A DNA stretch of 64,000 nt from Fibrobacterota bacterium (GTDB lineage Bacteria > Fibrobacterota > Fibrobacteria > UBA11236). The stretch is from positions 186,001 through 250,000 of the forward strand of contig JAEKLQ010000025.1 in NCBI GenBank assembly GCA_019509785.1, given 5' to 3'. The notes beneath the pieces were generated by a model. The model was given only the letters and a program-made list of their open reading frames with translations, ran no database searches and had not been told where the DNA came from. Made by a program: the position numbers and the translations under genes. This document shows positions 51,021 through 59,661 of this stretch, in pieces. Within the stretch, counting starts at the first letter, position 1. Each line of letters begins with the position of its first letter.

Positions 51021-52976
51021 ATGACCGTACCTTATTTGCCCGAATCCGCCCCCTTCAGCCTCGATCAGCGCATGTGGCTGAACGGTTTCCTGGCCGGCCT
51101 GGCCAACGGCCTCATTCCCGCCGCGCCCCCCTCCGTAGCACCGGCGTTACCCGTGCTGGTTTTGTACGGGTCCCAGTCCGGGACCGCCGAGGGGTTGGCG
51201 CATGCCCTCGCCGATAAGTTGAAGGCCGCCGCTTTCGCCAACGGTTCGCCGGCCGAGCCCCGCGTGGCCTGCATGAATACCTATAAGGACATCGCCTGGG
51301 CTTCCGAGAAGACCATACTGTTGCTCACCAGCACCTGGGGCGACGGCGACATGCCGGATAACGGCGTGGCCTTTTGGGAATGGCTGAAAAGCCCCGAGGC
51401 CCCCGCCCTCGCCCACGTGAACTATGCCGTCTTCGGCCTGGGGGATAAGACCTACACGCGTTTCTGCCAGGCGGGCAAGAACCTGGATTCCCGTTTCTCC
51501 GAGCTGGGCGCCAAGCGCATGTTGCCCTTGTGCGAATGCGATACCGATTACGAGGCCAAGGCCGAGGAGTGGATGGCCCATGCCCGCGGGGCGCTGGAGC
51601 CCATCGCCGCCGCCTTGGGAGGTTCTTCTGGCGAAGGCGCGGCTCCCGCCATGTCCCATCCCGCGACCACGGGTCCCGCCGTCATCGGCGCCAACGGCCA
51701 TGGCTCCGCGACGGCCAACGGAAGCGCCAACGGCGCCGCGGGGAACGGCGCGACCGCGAATGGTTCGTCCATGAACTCCATTTCCGTGAACGGAACGAAC
51801 GGCGCCCACGGCACCAATGGGACCGCCGCCAAAGCCGCTTCCGCCTATTCCCGCAAAAACCCCTTCCCCGCCGCCTTGCTGGAAAACCATCCTTTGAACG
51901 CCAAAGGCTCCGCCAAGGATACCCGCCATATCGCCTTGTCGCTTTTGGGCAGCGGCCTGGAATACCGCGCCGGCGACGCCTTGGGCGTGCAGCCGCGCAA
52001 TTGCTACGAGCTGGTGGACCGCGTCATCCTTTCACTCAATTGCCTGGGCAACGAAAAGATCGCCTTGGAGGGAGGCGAAGAGTTCGCCTTGCGCGCCGCC
52101 CTCCTCAACCGGCTCGATCTGCGCCGCGGATCCGAAAAGCTCCTGCGGCGGTTGTTGGAGATTTGCCGCAACGGCGGCGAGCAACGCCGCCTGCGCGATC
52201 TCACTTCCGGCGACGGCGAGAAGTTGAAGGCTTACCTGGCCGAACGCGATCTGCTGGACGTGCTGGAGGATTTCCCGCATACCCGCATCGATGCCCAGGA
52301 TCTGGCGGTGACCTTGCCCAAGCTCGCGCCGCGCCTCTATTCCATCGCGAGCTCGCCCAAGGAGAACCCCGGCGAAGTGCACCTGACCATCGGCGTCGTC
52401 CGCTACCTGAACGACGGCCGCCTACGGCGGGGCGTGACCTCCACCTTCCTGGCCGAACGCGTTCCCCTGGGCCTCACGGTCCCCGTATTCGTGCAGCCCT
52501 CCGCCCATTTCAGCCTACCTGCCGACGGAAAAACACCCATCATCATGGTGGGCCCCGGCACCGGCGTGGCGCCTTTCCGTGCCTTCCTGCAAGAGCGGCG
52601 CGCCAACGGCGACGCCGGCAGGAATTGGCTCTTTTTCGGCGATCAGCGCCGGCGTTTCGATTACCTGTACAGCGAGGAGTTCGCCGGCATGCAGGCCGCG
52701 GGACATCTCTCGCGCCTGGACCTGGCCTTCTCGCGCGATCAGGAAGAGAAGGTCTACGTGCAGGATCGCATGTTGGAGAAGTCGAAGGAGCTCTTCGCCT
52801 GGCTCGAAGAAGGCGCGCATTTCTACGTCTGCGGCGATGCCAAGCGCATGGCCAAGGACGTGGAGGCGGCCTTGCTGCACGTGATCTCCAAGGAAAGCGG
52901 GAAAGGCCCGGAGGAAGCCAAAGCCTACCTGGAGAAGTTGAAGGAAGGGAAGCGCTACCAGCGCGACGTATACTGA
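51021..52976 (+). CDS. CysJ-like diflavin reductase
   Basis: A 651-residue flavoprotein in the CysJ/cytochrome P450 reductase style. Residues 45-195 are a flavodoxin domain (VLYGSQSGTAEGLA, LLTSTWGDGDMPD, FGLGDKTY), then a flexible Asn/Gly/Thr-rich linker of about 65 residues, then the FAD/NADPH domain (PRLYSIASSP, RRGVTSTFLA, IMVGPGTGVAPFRAFL, YVCGDAKRMAKDV). It passes electrons from NADPH through FAD and FMN. Two nt after the nitrite reductase gene, it probably feeds electrons to it, as CysJ does to CysI. The N-terminus repeats the FSLDQRMWLNGFLAGL motif. Confidence 0.92.
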   Translation: MTVPYLPESAPFSLDQRMWLNGFLAGLANGLIPAAPPSVAPALPVLVLYGSQSGTAEGLAHALADKLKAAAFANGSPAEPRVACMNTYKDIAWASEKTILLLTSTWGDGDMPDNGVAFWEWLKSPEAPALAHVNYAVFGLGDKTYTRFCQAGKNLDSRFSELGAKRMLPLCECDTDYEAKAEEWMAHARGALEPIAAALGGSSGEGAAPAMSHPATTGPAVIGANGHGSATANGSANGAAGNGATANGSSMNSISVNGTNGAHGTNGTAAKAASAYSRKNPFPAALLENHPLNAKGSAKDTRHIALSLLGSGLEYRAGDALGVQPRNCYELVDRVILSLNCLGNEKIALEGGEEFALRAALLNRLDLRRGSEKLLRRLLEICRNGGEQRRLRDLTSGDGEKLKAYLAERDLLDVLEDFPHTRIDAQDLAVTLPKLAPRLYSIASSPKENPGEVHLTIGVVRYLNDGRLRRGVTSTFLAERVPLGLTVPVFVQPSAHFSLPADGKTPIIMVGPGTGVAPFRAFLQERRANGDAGRNWLFFGDQRRRFDYLYSEEFAGMQAAGHLSRLDLAFSRDQEEKVYVQDRMLEKSKELFAWLEEGAHFYVCGDAKRMAKDVEAALLHVISKESGKGPEEAKAYLEKLKEGKRYQRDVY

Positions 52977-54697
52977 TGGCCCCCTCGCTTTCCAAATTCA
53001 TGGGGGATGGCGAAGAACTCATCGGCGCCTACCTGCAAGAACAACAGAACCTGACGGCGGTGGAGCGCTTTTCCAACCTCCACGACGCGAGGCATGCGAG
53101 CGGCGCGCCCAGCCTGGAAAGCCATTATCGCGATCTGCTTCCCCTGGAAAAGCCCAAGCCCGGCCAGCAATACGCCTTCGAGGTCGATCTGGATCGCTGC
53201 ACGGGCTGCAAGGCCTGCGTCACCGCCTGCCACAGCCTCAACGGCTTGGACAGCGGGGAGACCTGGCGTTCGGTGGGCCTCATCCACAATCCGATCGGCA
53301 AGCGCTTGCAGCAGACGGTCACCACCGCCTGCCAGCATTGCCTGGAACCCGGGTGCGCGCATGGCTGCCCCGTCAAGGCCTACGAAAAGGATCCGGTCAC
53401 CGGCATCGTTAAGCACCTGGACGATCAATGCATCGGCTGCGAGTACTGCATCCTGAAATGCCCTTACGACGTGCCGCAATACAACCACGAGCGGGGCATC
53501 GTGCGCAAGTGCGATATGTGCGTGGGCCGCCTGGAAGTCGGCGAGGCCCCCGCCTGCGTGCAGGCTTGCCCCACCAAGGCCATCCGCATCACCCTGGTCG
53601 ATCAAGCCGAAGTCCGCAGCCATTACGCCGAGTACGCGGCCCTGCCCGGCGCGCCCGATCCGCGCCATACCTTGCCGACCACGCGCTATAAGACCGTCCG
53701 TAAATTCCCCGAGAGCATGGAAGCGGCCGACGCGTACAAGCTGCGCAAGGAAAAGCCCCATTATCCGCTCACCTCCATGTTGACCTTGTCCCAGCTGGCC
53801 GTCGGCCTTTTCATCCTGCTGGAGGCGGGCACCCTCGCGGGCATCCTTCCCACGCACGCTGGTTTCCAGGCCGCCGGCCATCTCACGGCCGCGCTCATCC
53901 TCTTCGCGTCCATCGTCCTCAGCGTCGCCCACCTGGGCCGGCCCCTCTACGCCTTCCGCGCCTTCCTGGGGCTGCGCCGTTCCTGGCTCAGCCGCGAGAT
54001 CCTCGCCTTCACCTTGCTAGGGGGATGGGTCTCCGTCGTCACCGCGGGCGTCTTGGCCACCGCGTTCGGTCCCGCGCTCACCCTGCATTTCCCCGCCCTA
54101 GGCCCGTCCCTCGGGAAAGCCGCCGCCTGGACCGGCAGTCCCGCCTCGCGCATCGCCCTTTGCCTGCTCGGCCTGGCCGCCTTGCATTGTTCCGCCATGA
54201 TCTACCGCGACACGCCCCGCGCCTTCTGGGCCACGCGCCATACATCGGCCAAGTTCCTGCTCACGGCCCTGGCCGGCGGCCTGGCCAGCCTGCTTACCTT
54301 GGGGATGGTCGCTACCCTATGGGTCCCCGCCTTCGCGGACGGATTGGCGGCTTGGGGCCGTTGGGTTTGCATCGCCCTTCCCTTCGCCGTGTTCGCCAAG
54401 CTCGCCGTGGAAGCCCGCATCCACCGCCATGGCGACGATCAAGAGCCCACGCCCCTCAAGAAGACCGCCTTGCTGTTACGCGGTCCCTTGCGCGTAGCGC
54501 ATGCCTGGCGCTTCAACGCCGGCCTCTTGGGCGGATTCATCCTCCCCATGTTCTGGCTGTACCGCGACCGCGCCGCATTCGGCGCCGGCGATCTTATTCT
54601 CGCCCTTTCCATCCTGGCCGCCGTCCTGGCGGGGGAATGGCTGGAGCGATACCTGTTCTTCACCGCCTGCGTGCCGCCGCGCATGCCGGGCGCCTGA
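52976..54697 (+). CDS. DmsB-DmsC fusion: 4Fe-4S ferredoxin plus membrane anchor
   Basis: A 573-residue fusion. The N-terminal 260 residues hold four Cys clusters of the DmsB/NrfC type ([47 protein letters not shown]). The C-terminal 300 residues have about eight hydrophobic segments resembling DmsC/NrfD quinol-oxidising anchors ([20 protein letters not shown]). It would carry electrons from quinol to a molybdoenzyme. The start overlaps the diflavin reductase stop (TGATG). The catalytic partner is almost certainly the NasA-like protein encoded next. Confidence 0.9.
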   Translation: MAPSLSKFMGDGEELIGAYLQEQQNLTAVERFSNLHDARHASGAPSLESHYRDLLPLEKPKPGQQYAFEVDLDRCTGCKACVTACHSLNGLDSGETWRSVGLIHNPIGKRLQQTVTTACQHCLEPGCAHGCPVKAYEKDPVTGIVKHLDDQCIGCEYCILKCPYDVPQYNHERGIVRKCDMCVGRLEVGEAPACVQACPTKAIRITLVDQAEVRSHYAEYAALPGAPDPRHTLPTTRYKTVRKFPESMEAADAYKLRKEKPHYPLTSMLTLSQLAVGLFILLEAGTLAGILPTHAGFQAAGHLTAALILFASIVLSVAHLGRPLYAFRAFLGLRRSWLSREILAFTLLGGWVSVVTAGVLATAFGPALTLHFPALGPSLGKAAAWTGSPASRIALCLLGLAALHCSAMIYRDTPRAFWATRHTSAKFLLTALAGGLASLLTLGMVATLWVPAFADGLAAWGRWVCIALPFAVFAKLAVEARIHRHGDDQEPTPLKKTALLLRGPLRVAHAWRFNAGLLGGFILPMFWLYRDRAAFGAGDLILALSILAAVLAGEWLERYLFFTACVPPRMPGA

Positions 54698-54713
54698 GCG
54701 CGGAAAGCGAACC

Positions 54714-56999
54714 ATGGCCGTAAAAGATCGTCTGGCCGGGCTCTTCAAGGACCGCAACGGCCGCCTCACCCACGAGATGGTGCTTTCGCCCGGCCGCTTC
54801 GGCCTGGGCAAGACGCCCCATCGCCTGCGCCCCGACGCGACCACCAGCATGGTGTGCGGCTTCTGTTCCACGGGCTGCAGCCTTAAGATCCACATGAAGG
54901 ACGGCAAGGCCGTCAACCTCACCCCCGATCCCGATTATCCCGTGAACCTGGGGATGGCCTGCCCCAAGGGTTGGGAAGCCCTGACCCCGCTGGCCTCGCC
55001 CGATCGCGCCACCACGCCCCTGCTCCGGAACGCCTTCGGAGCCTTGCAGCCGGTGGACTGGGACACGGCCCTCAAGACCTTCGTGGCCCGCTTCCGGGGC
55101 GTGCTGGAACGGCACGGGCGCGAGGCCGGGGCCTTCCTGAGCACCGGCCAGATCCCCACCGAGGAGATGTTCACGCTCGGGCTTTTGGCCAAGTTCGGCA
55201 TGGGGCTCTTGCATGGCGACGCCAATACGCGCCAATGCATGGCCACCTCCCACGTCGCTTACAAGCAATCCTTCGGGTTCGACGCGCCGCCCTTCGCGTA
55301 TAAGGATTTCGAGGAATCGGACGTGCTCGTCTTCATCGGGGCCAATCCTTGCATCGCCCATCCCATCATGTGGGAACGGGTGATGATGAACAAACGTAAA
55401 CCGGAAATACTGGTGGTTGATCCGCGGCAAACGGAGACCGCCTTGGCGGCTACGCGCCATTATCCCATCCTCCCCAAGTCGGATTTGGCCCTGCTCTACG
55501 GCCTCGCCCACGTCCTCTTCGCGGAAGGCTGGATCGATCGCGAATACATGGAAGCGAATACCGTCGGTTGGGAAGGCTTCCGCGAACACGTACGGACCTT
55601 CGATCCGGAATCGGCGGGAGCCATGACCGGCCTCGGGGCCGCGCGCATCCGGGAGTTCGCCGCCCTGCTAAAGCCCGGCAAGCGGGTTTCCTACTGGTGG
55701 ACCATGGGCGTGAACCAGGGGCATGAGTCGGTACGCACCGCCCAGGCCATCATCAACCTGGCCCTCATGACGGGCAACATCGGCAAGCCGGGCACTGGCG
55801 CCAATTCCATCACCGGCCAGGTCAACGCCATGGGCTCGCGCCTCTTCAGCAACACCACCGGCCTGCCCGGCGGCCGCGATTACGCCAATCCCGCCCACCG
55901 CGAGGAAGTGGCTTCCCTGCTCGGCATCGACGCCGCCATCATCCAGGATAAGCCGGGCCAGGCTTATGATCAGATCATCGACGGCGTGGAGGCCGGGCGC
56001 ATCAAGGCCCTGTGGGTGATCGCCACCAATCCCGCGCATTCCTGGATCAACCAGGAGTCCTTCCGCCGCGCGGCCGCGAAGCTCGAGTTCCTGGTCGTGC
56101 AGGACATGTACCCCAACACGGAAACAGCCCAATTGGCCCATCTCGTTCTCCCTTCCGCGGGATGGGGAGAGAAGGAAGGCGTGGTCATCAATTCCGAGCG
56201 CCGCCTGGGGCTCTTCAAAAAGGTTTCCCCCGCCCCCGGCCAGGCCTTGGCCGACTTCTACATCTTCAAGCTGGTCGCTAAGTATTGGGGCTGCGACGCC
56301 CTCCTGTCCCGCCTGAACTCCCCGGAAGACGCTTTCCGGCTGATGGGGGAATTCTCGCGCGGCCGTCCTTGCGACATCTCCGGCATTCCCGGCTACGCCG
56401 CCATCGACGCCGAGGGCGGCATCCAATGGCCGCGCCGGCCCGGTCCAGTAGGCGCGGATGCCGGCGCATCGGATGCGGGCGCATCTGGGCCAAATGCTGG
56501 CGCATCAGATGCGGGCGTATCCGGTCCGGACGCGGGCCGCGAACGCCGTCTCTTCGCCGACGGGCGCTTCTTCCATTCCGATGGCAAGGCCCGTTTCCTG
56601 TTCGCGCCTCCCCAGCCCCTACCCGAGCCCCCCGACGCGGACTATCCTTTCGCCTTGCTCACCGGGCGCGGATCCTCGGCGCAATGGCATACCAACTCGC
56701 GCACCGGAAAGTCGGCCGTGCTCCGCAAGCTTTATCCCTCCGAGCCGCAGATCGAAATCCATCCCGACGATGCGGCGCGCCTCAAGATCGTTTCGGGGGA
56801 TTGGGTCGCGGTCATATCGCGGCGCGGACAGGCCCGCGCCCGGGCGCTGCCCGCTTCCACCGTGCAGCCGGGCCAAGTGTTCATGACCATGCACGACGCG
56901 GCCGTGAATAAACTTACCTTTCCGGCATTCGATCCCCATTCGCGCCAGCCTTCCTATAAGCACTGCGCGGTGCGGATCGCCCGGGAGCCGGCCGCCTAA
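54714..56999 (+). CDS. nasA: assimilatory nitrate reductase catalytic subunit (NasA/NarB type)
   Basis: A 761-residue molybdopterin oxidoreductase. The N-terminal 4Fe-4S motif is Cys48, Cys51, Cys55 and Cys83 ([19 protein letters not shown]). Segments such as [17 protein letters not shown] and [17 protein letters not shown] fit cytoplasmic nitrate reductases, and there is no twin-arginine signal. Between residues 580 and 612 an in-frame tandem repeat of about 30 residues rich in Gly, Ala, Ser and Asp expands a loop. It reduces nitrate to nitrite. The operon lacks the NAD(P)H-type NasB subunit and instead supplies a quinol-type partner upstream. Confidence 0.93.
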   Translation: MAVKDRLAGLFKDRNGRLTHEMVLSPGRFGLGKTPHRLRPDATTSMVCGFCSTGCSLKIHMKDGKAVNLTPDPDYPVNLGMACPKGWEALTPLASPDRATTPLLRNAFGALQPVDWDTALKTFVARFRGVLERHGREAGAFLSTGQIPTEEMFTLGLLAKFGMGLLHGDANTRQCMATSHVAYKQSFGFDAPPFAYKDFEESDVLVFIGANPCIAHPIMWERVMMNKRKPEILVVDPRQTETALAATRHYPILPKSDLALLYGLAHVLFAEGWIDREYMEANTVGWEGFREHVRTFDPESAGAMTGLGAARIREFAALLKPGKRVSYWWTMGVNQGHESVRTAQAIINLALMTGNIGKPGTGANSITGQVNAMGSRLFSNTTGLPGGRDYANPAHREEVASLLGIDAAIIQDKPGQAYDQIIDGVEAGRIKALWVIATNPAHSWINQESFRRAAAKLEFLVVQDMYPNTETAQLAHLVLPSAGWGEKEGVVINSERRLGLFKKVSPAPGQALADFYIFKLVAKYWGCDALLSRLNSPEDAFRLMGEFSRGRPCDISGIPGYAAIDAEGGIQWPRRPGPVGADAGASDAGASGPNAGASDAGVSGPDAGRERRLFADGRFFHSDGKARFLFAPPQPLPEPPDADYPFALLTGRGSSAQWHTNSRTGKSAVLRKLYPSEPQIEIHPDDAARLKIVSGDWVAVISRRGQARARALPASTVQPGQVFMTMHDAAVNKLTFPAFDPHSRQPSYKHCAVRIAREPAA
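56457..56537 (+). repeat. 36-bp tandem repeat inside the nitrate reductase gene
   Basis: About 2.2 copies of a 36-bp unit encoding AGASDAGxSGPN/D. It is a GC-rich minisatellite that lengthens a loop without breaking the frame. Confidence 0.7.
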
Positions 57000-57070
57000 G
57001 CCCATCGGAAGACGGGCCCAGGCGTTTTCCGCCGCCCCGTCGCCGACCCTTTCGCTCCCAGGGAGATCCG

Positions 57071-57544
57071 ATGGACACCCAATTCTTCGGTTTCGAATCC
57101 GACTTCGTGGACTCCATGCGCTGCATCCCCATGGCCGCCCGCCTCCGGCTCGATCGCACCGGGGTAAAGCTTAAACTCAACGAATGGTCCAAGCTCGCCC
57201 CCGAGCTGCGCATGGCCCTGGCCCAATCGCCCTGCGGTTCGCCCGCGGAACGGGAACAGTGGAAGAACTTTCTGCTAGGCTTGGTGGAACAGACCTCCGG
57301 CTCCGCGCCTTCGCTTCTGCCCGAACCCGTCGAAGAAGCCTGGGAAGATCGGGGAACGGTGCCGGCCCAAGTATCTGCGCAAGCCCGGTCCCTGGGGCTC
57401 GCGCTGGATTCCGCTGCCTGGGCGGCGCTCACGCCCTTGCAACGTTTCGCTCTGGTGAAGCTCAGCCGGCCCGGCCATGAGAACCGCAATTTCCGCCCGG
57501 CCATGCAAGAGTTCGGCCTGATCCAAGAGGGCGCCGGAGACTAG
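57071..57544 (+). CDS. nitrate-reductase-associated protein
   Basis: A 157-residue protein of the TIGR02664 type, first noted next to cyanobacterial and other assimilatory nitrate reductases. The start FFGFESDFVDSMRCIPM and the GVKLKLNEWSKLAPELR block are typical. The exact role is unknown; a maturation or regulatory role is inferred from its constant neighbour. GGGAGA precedes the ATG. The stop codon shares the palindrome CTAG with the stop of the convergent HAD gene. Confidence 0.85.
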   Translation: MDTQFFGFESDFVDSMRCIPMAARLRLDRTGVKLKLNEWSKLAPELRMALAQSPCGSPAEREQWKNFLLGLVEQTSGSAPSLLPEPVEEAWEDRGTVPAQVSAQARSLGLALDSAAWAALTPLQRFALVKLSRPGHENRNFRPAMQEFGLIQEGAGD

Positions 57545-58197
57545 CCGGCGAGGATATCCGGCGAGAACGATTCCAAGGAATCGAAGATCCTATCGGCGAT
57601 GGCATATTCGGGACGGCCGCGGTTATGCGTTTCCGGAACCGCCACGCAGAACATGCCGGCGGCCTTGGCCGCGCGCACGCCGGCCACCGAGTCTTCGAAT
57701 GCGATGCAGCCGCCAGGATCGGCCCCGAGGCGCGCCGCCGCCGATAGAAACACCGCCGGATGCGGCTTGCCGTGGATCTCGAGCACGGCGGAAACCACGG
57801 CATGGAAGCGACCCGCCAAGGCTAAAGTCTCCAGAGCGGCCGCGATCACCTCGGGAGGCGAAGAGGAAGCGACCGCCAGCCTGCAACCCGCATCGACGCA
57901 GAGATCCAAAGCGCGCACGGCTCCCGGCTTCACCGCTCCCGTCTTACCGAATTCACGGATCATGTAGGCATTCATGCTCGCGTTCAGCCGGGACGCGTTA
58001 AGGGTGGCCCGGGGAAAAAAGCCTTGCCATACCCCCATGGCCTCCTGCAACCGCATTCCCGTAGTCGAATGCTGCATCTCCAAGGTCAACTCCAGGCCCA
58101 ATTCGGCGAATGCGGCCATCTGGGCTTTTTCCCAAAGACGCTCGCTTTCGATGAGCAACCCATCGAGATCGAAGACCGCCCCCGCAAACCGGCCCAT
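57541..58197 (-). CDS. HAD phosphatase (beta-phosphoglucomutase/YniC-like)
   Basis: A 218-residue HAD hydrolase of the beta-phosphoglucomutase/2-deoxyglucose-6-phosphatase type. Motif I is VFDLDGLLIESERLWEK, motif II ASSSPPEV, motif III KPHPAVFLSAA and motif IV FEDSVAGVRAAKAAGM. Length fits. The nucleophile motif reads DLDGLL, as in related sugar-phosphate phosphatases. I chose ATG 58197 because GGAGG lies upstream; a longer reading would add 26 odd residues. Confidence 0.88.
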   Translation of the reverse strand: MGRFAGAVFDLDGLLIESERLWEKAQMAAFAELGLELTLEMQHSTTGMRLQEAMGVWQGFFPRATLNASRLNASMNAYMIREFGKTGAVKPGAVRALDLCVDAGCRLAVASSSPPEVIAAALETLALAGRFHAVVSAVLEIHGKPHPAVFLSAAARLGADPGGCIAFEDSVAGVRAAKAAGMFCVAVPETHNRGRPEYAIADRIFDSLESFSPDILAG

Positions 58198-58412
58198 GTC
58201 CGCCCTCCTCCCCTGCAAACATAAGAAACTGCTTATCCTGGCTGGATGAGCCTTTTTGTATACCATCCTATACACTCTTTCCCCGGGAACTGGATATCAG
58301 GGGTATCCATCCTCACTCCCGTCCCGGCACTTTGACGGAACGATTTTTGGACCCGACCTCTTTTTTCCCAAAAAGGACGAATTACATTTCTTTGCCATCA
58401 ATTTCCGAATAG

Positions 58413-58428
58413 TGGCATGGATGTTGCC
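58413..58428 (+). promoter_or_regulatory. sigma-54-like element or TGGCA palindrome upstream of Gfo/Idh/MocA gene
   Basis: TGGCATGGATGTTGCC matches the -24/-12 layout (GG and GC ten bases apart; TTGC intact). It also sits in the palindrome TGGCA-7 nt-TGCCA, so an operator reading is possible. The start codon is 35 nt downstream. Confidence 0.45.
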
Positions 58429-58462
58429 ATTAGCGGGTCCAATCATCGAGTAAGAGGGAATC

Positions 58463-59587
58463 ATGCCGGGAAAGATCAGGATCGGGATCGTTGGGCTGGG
58501 CTTCGGGGCGGAATTCATCCCCATCTACCAACGGCATCCGCAAGCGGTTATGCACTCCATTTGCCAGCGCAATCCGGAAAGCCTTAAGAAGGTCGGGGAC
58601 GCTTTCAAGGTCGAGAAGCGCTTCACCTCCTACGAGGCCATGCTGAAGGATCCCGAACTGGACGCCGTGCACATCAATTCGCCCATTCCCGATCATGCGC
58701 ATATGACCCTGGCCGCGCTCAAGGCCGGTAAGCACGTCATGTGCACCGTGCCCATGGCCACCAGCGTCGAGGACTGCAAGAAGATCGTCGACATGGTGAA
58801 GGCCACCGGCCTCACCTATATGATGGCCGAGACCGTCGTCTACGCCCGCGAGTTCCTCTTCGTGAAGGAGCTGTACGAGAAGGGCGAACTCGGCAAGGTT
58901 CAATACCTGCAGGCCAGCCATCAGCAGGACATGGACGGTTGGCCCGGATACTGGCCCGGCCTGCCCCCCATGTACTATGCCACCCATTGCGTGGGTCCCT
59001 GCCTGGGCCTGATGAAGTCGGACGCGGAAGTCGTTTCATGCTTCGGCTCCGGCACCATCCGCAAGGAAATGATCCCGATCTACAACTCCCCGTTCGCCGT
59101 CGAAACCGCGCATGTCAAATTCCGCAATTCGGACATCACCGCGCGCGTGATCCGCTCCCTGTTCGACACCGCCCGCCAGTACCGCGAGAGCTTCGACGTA
59201 TACGGCGACAAGAAGTCCTTCGAATGGCCTCTGGTCGAAGGCGAGCCGCCGGTCATCCACACCGCCAAGAAGCCCGAGCACGAGATTCCCGCCAAGGTCA
59301 CCGTTCCCGATTACGCCCGTCTCCTCCCGAAGGAAATCCAATCCTTCACCACCAAGGGCGTGTACGGCGATGAAGAGACCCATCTTTCCTTCGTGCAAGG
59401 CGCCGGCCACGGCGGATCGCATCCGCACCTGGTCAATGAGTTCGTGAGCGCCCTGTCGCAGAAGCGGCAGCCTTTCCCGAACCACATCCAGGCCGCCAAC
59501 TGGACCTGCACCGGCATCCTCGCGCATGACTCGGCCATGCGCGGCGGCGAACCCTTGCGCCTCCCGGAATGGACCTTCACGTGGTAA
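58463..59587 (+). CDS. Gfo/Idh/MocA-family oxidoreductase
   Basis: A 374-residue NAD(P)-dependent sugar-type dehydrogenase. The dinucleotide-binding GIVGLGFGAEFIPIY starts the Rossmann domain, and the AGKHVMCTVPMATSVEDCKKIVD block stands in for the family's GKHVxxEKP region; here the usual catalytic Glu-Lys-Pro reads TVP, so the lysine is missing. The substrate is unknown. AAGAGGG precedes the ATG. It could be first in an operon with the two outer-membrane genes that follow after 74 nt, or stand alone. Confidence 0.85.
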   Translation: MPGKIRIGIVGLGFGAEFIPIYQRHPQAVMHSICQRNPESLKKVGDAFKVEKRFTSYEAMLKDPELDAVHINSPIPDHAHMTLAALKAGKHVMCTVPMATSVEDCKKIVDMVKATGLTYMMAETVVYAREFLFVKELYEKGELGKVQYLQASHQQDMDGWPGYWPGLPPMYYATHCVGPCLGLMKSDAEVVSCFGSGTIRKEMIPIYNSPFAVETAHVKFRNSDITARVIRSLFDTARQYRESFDVYGDKKSFEWPLVEGEPPVIHTAKKPEHEIPAKVTVPDYARLLPKEIQSFTTKGVYGDEETHLSFVQGAGHGGSHPHLVNEFVSALSQKRQPFPNHIQAANWTCTGILAHDSAMRGGEPLRLPEWTFTW

Positions 59588-59661
59588 CGGCCGCACGGTC
59601 CCTCCTCGCATCATCCAATTCGGTCTATTCCAATCCCCTTTTCAATCTCGAAAGGTCAAGA

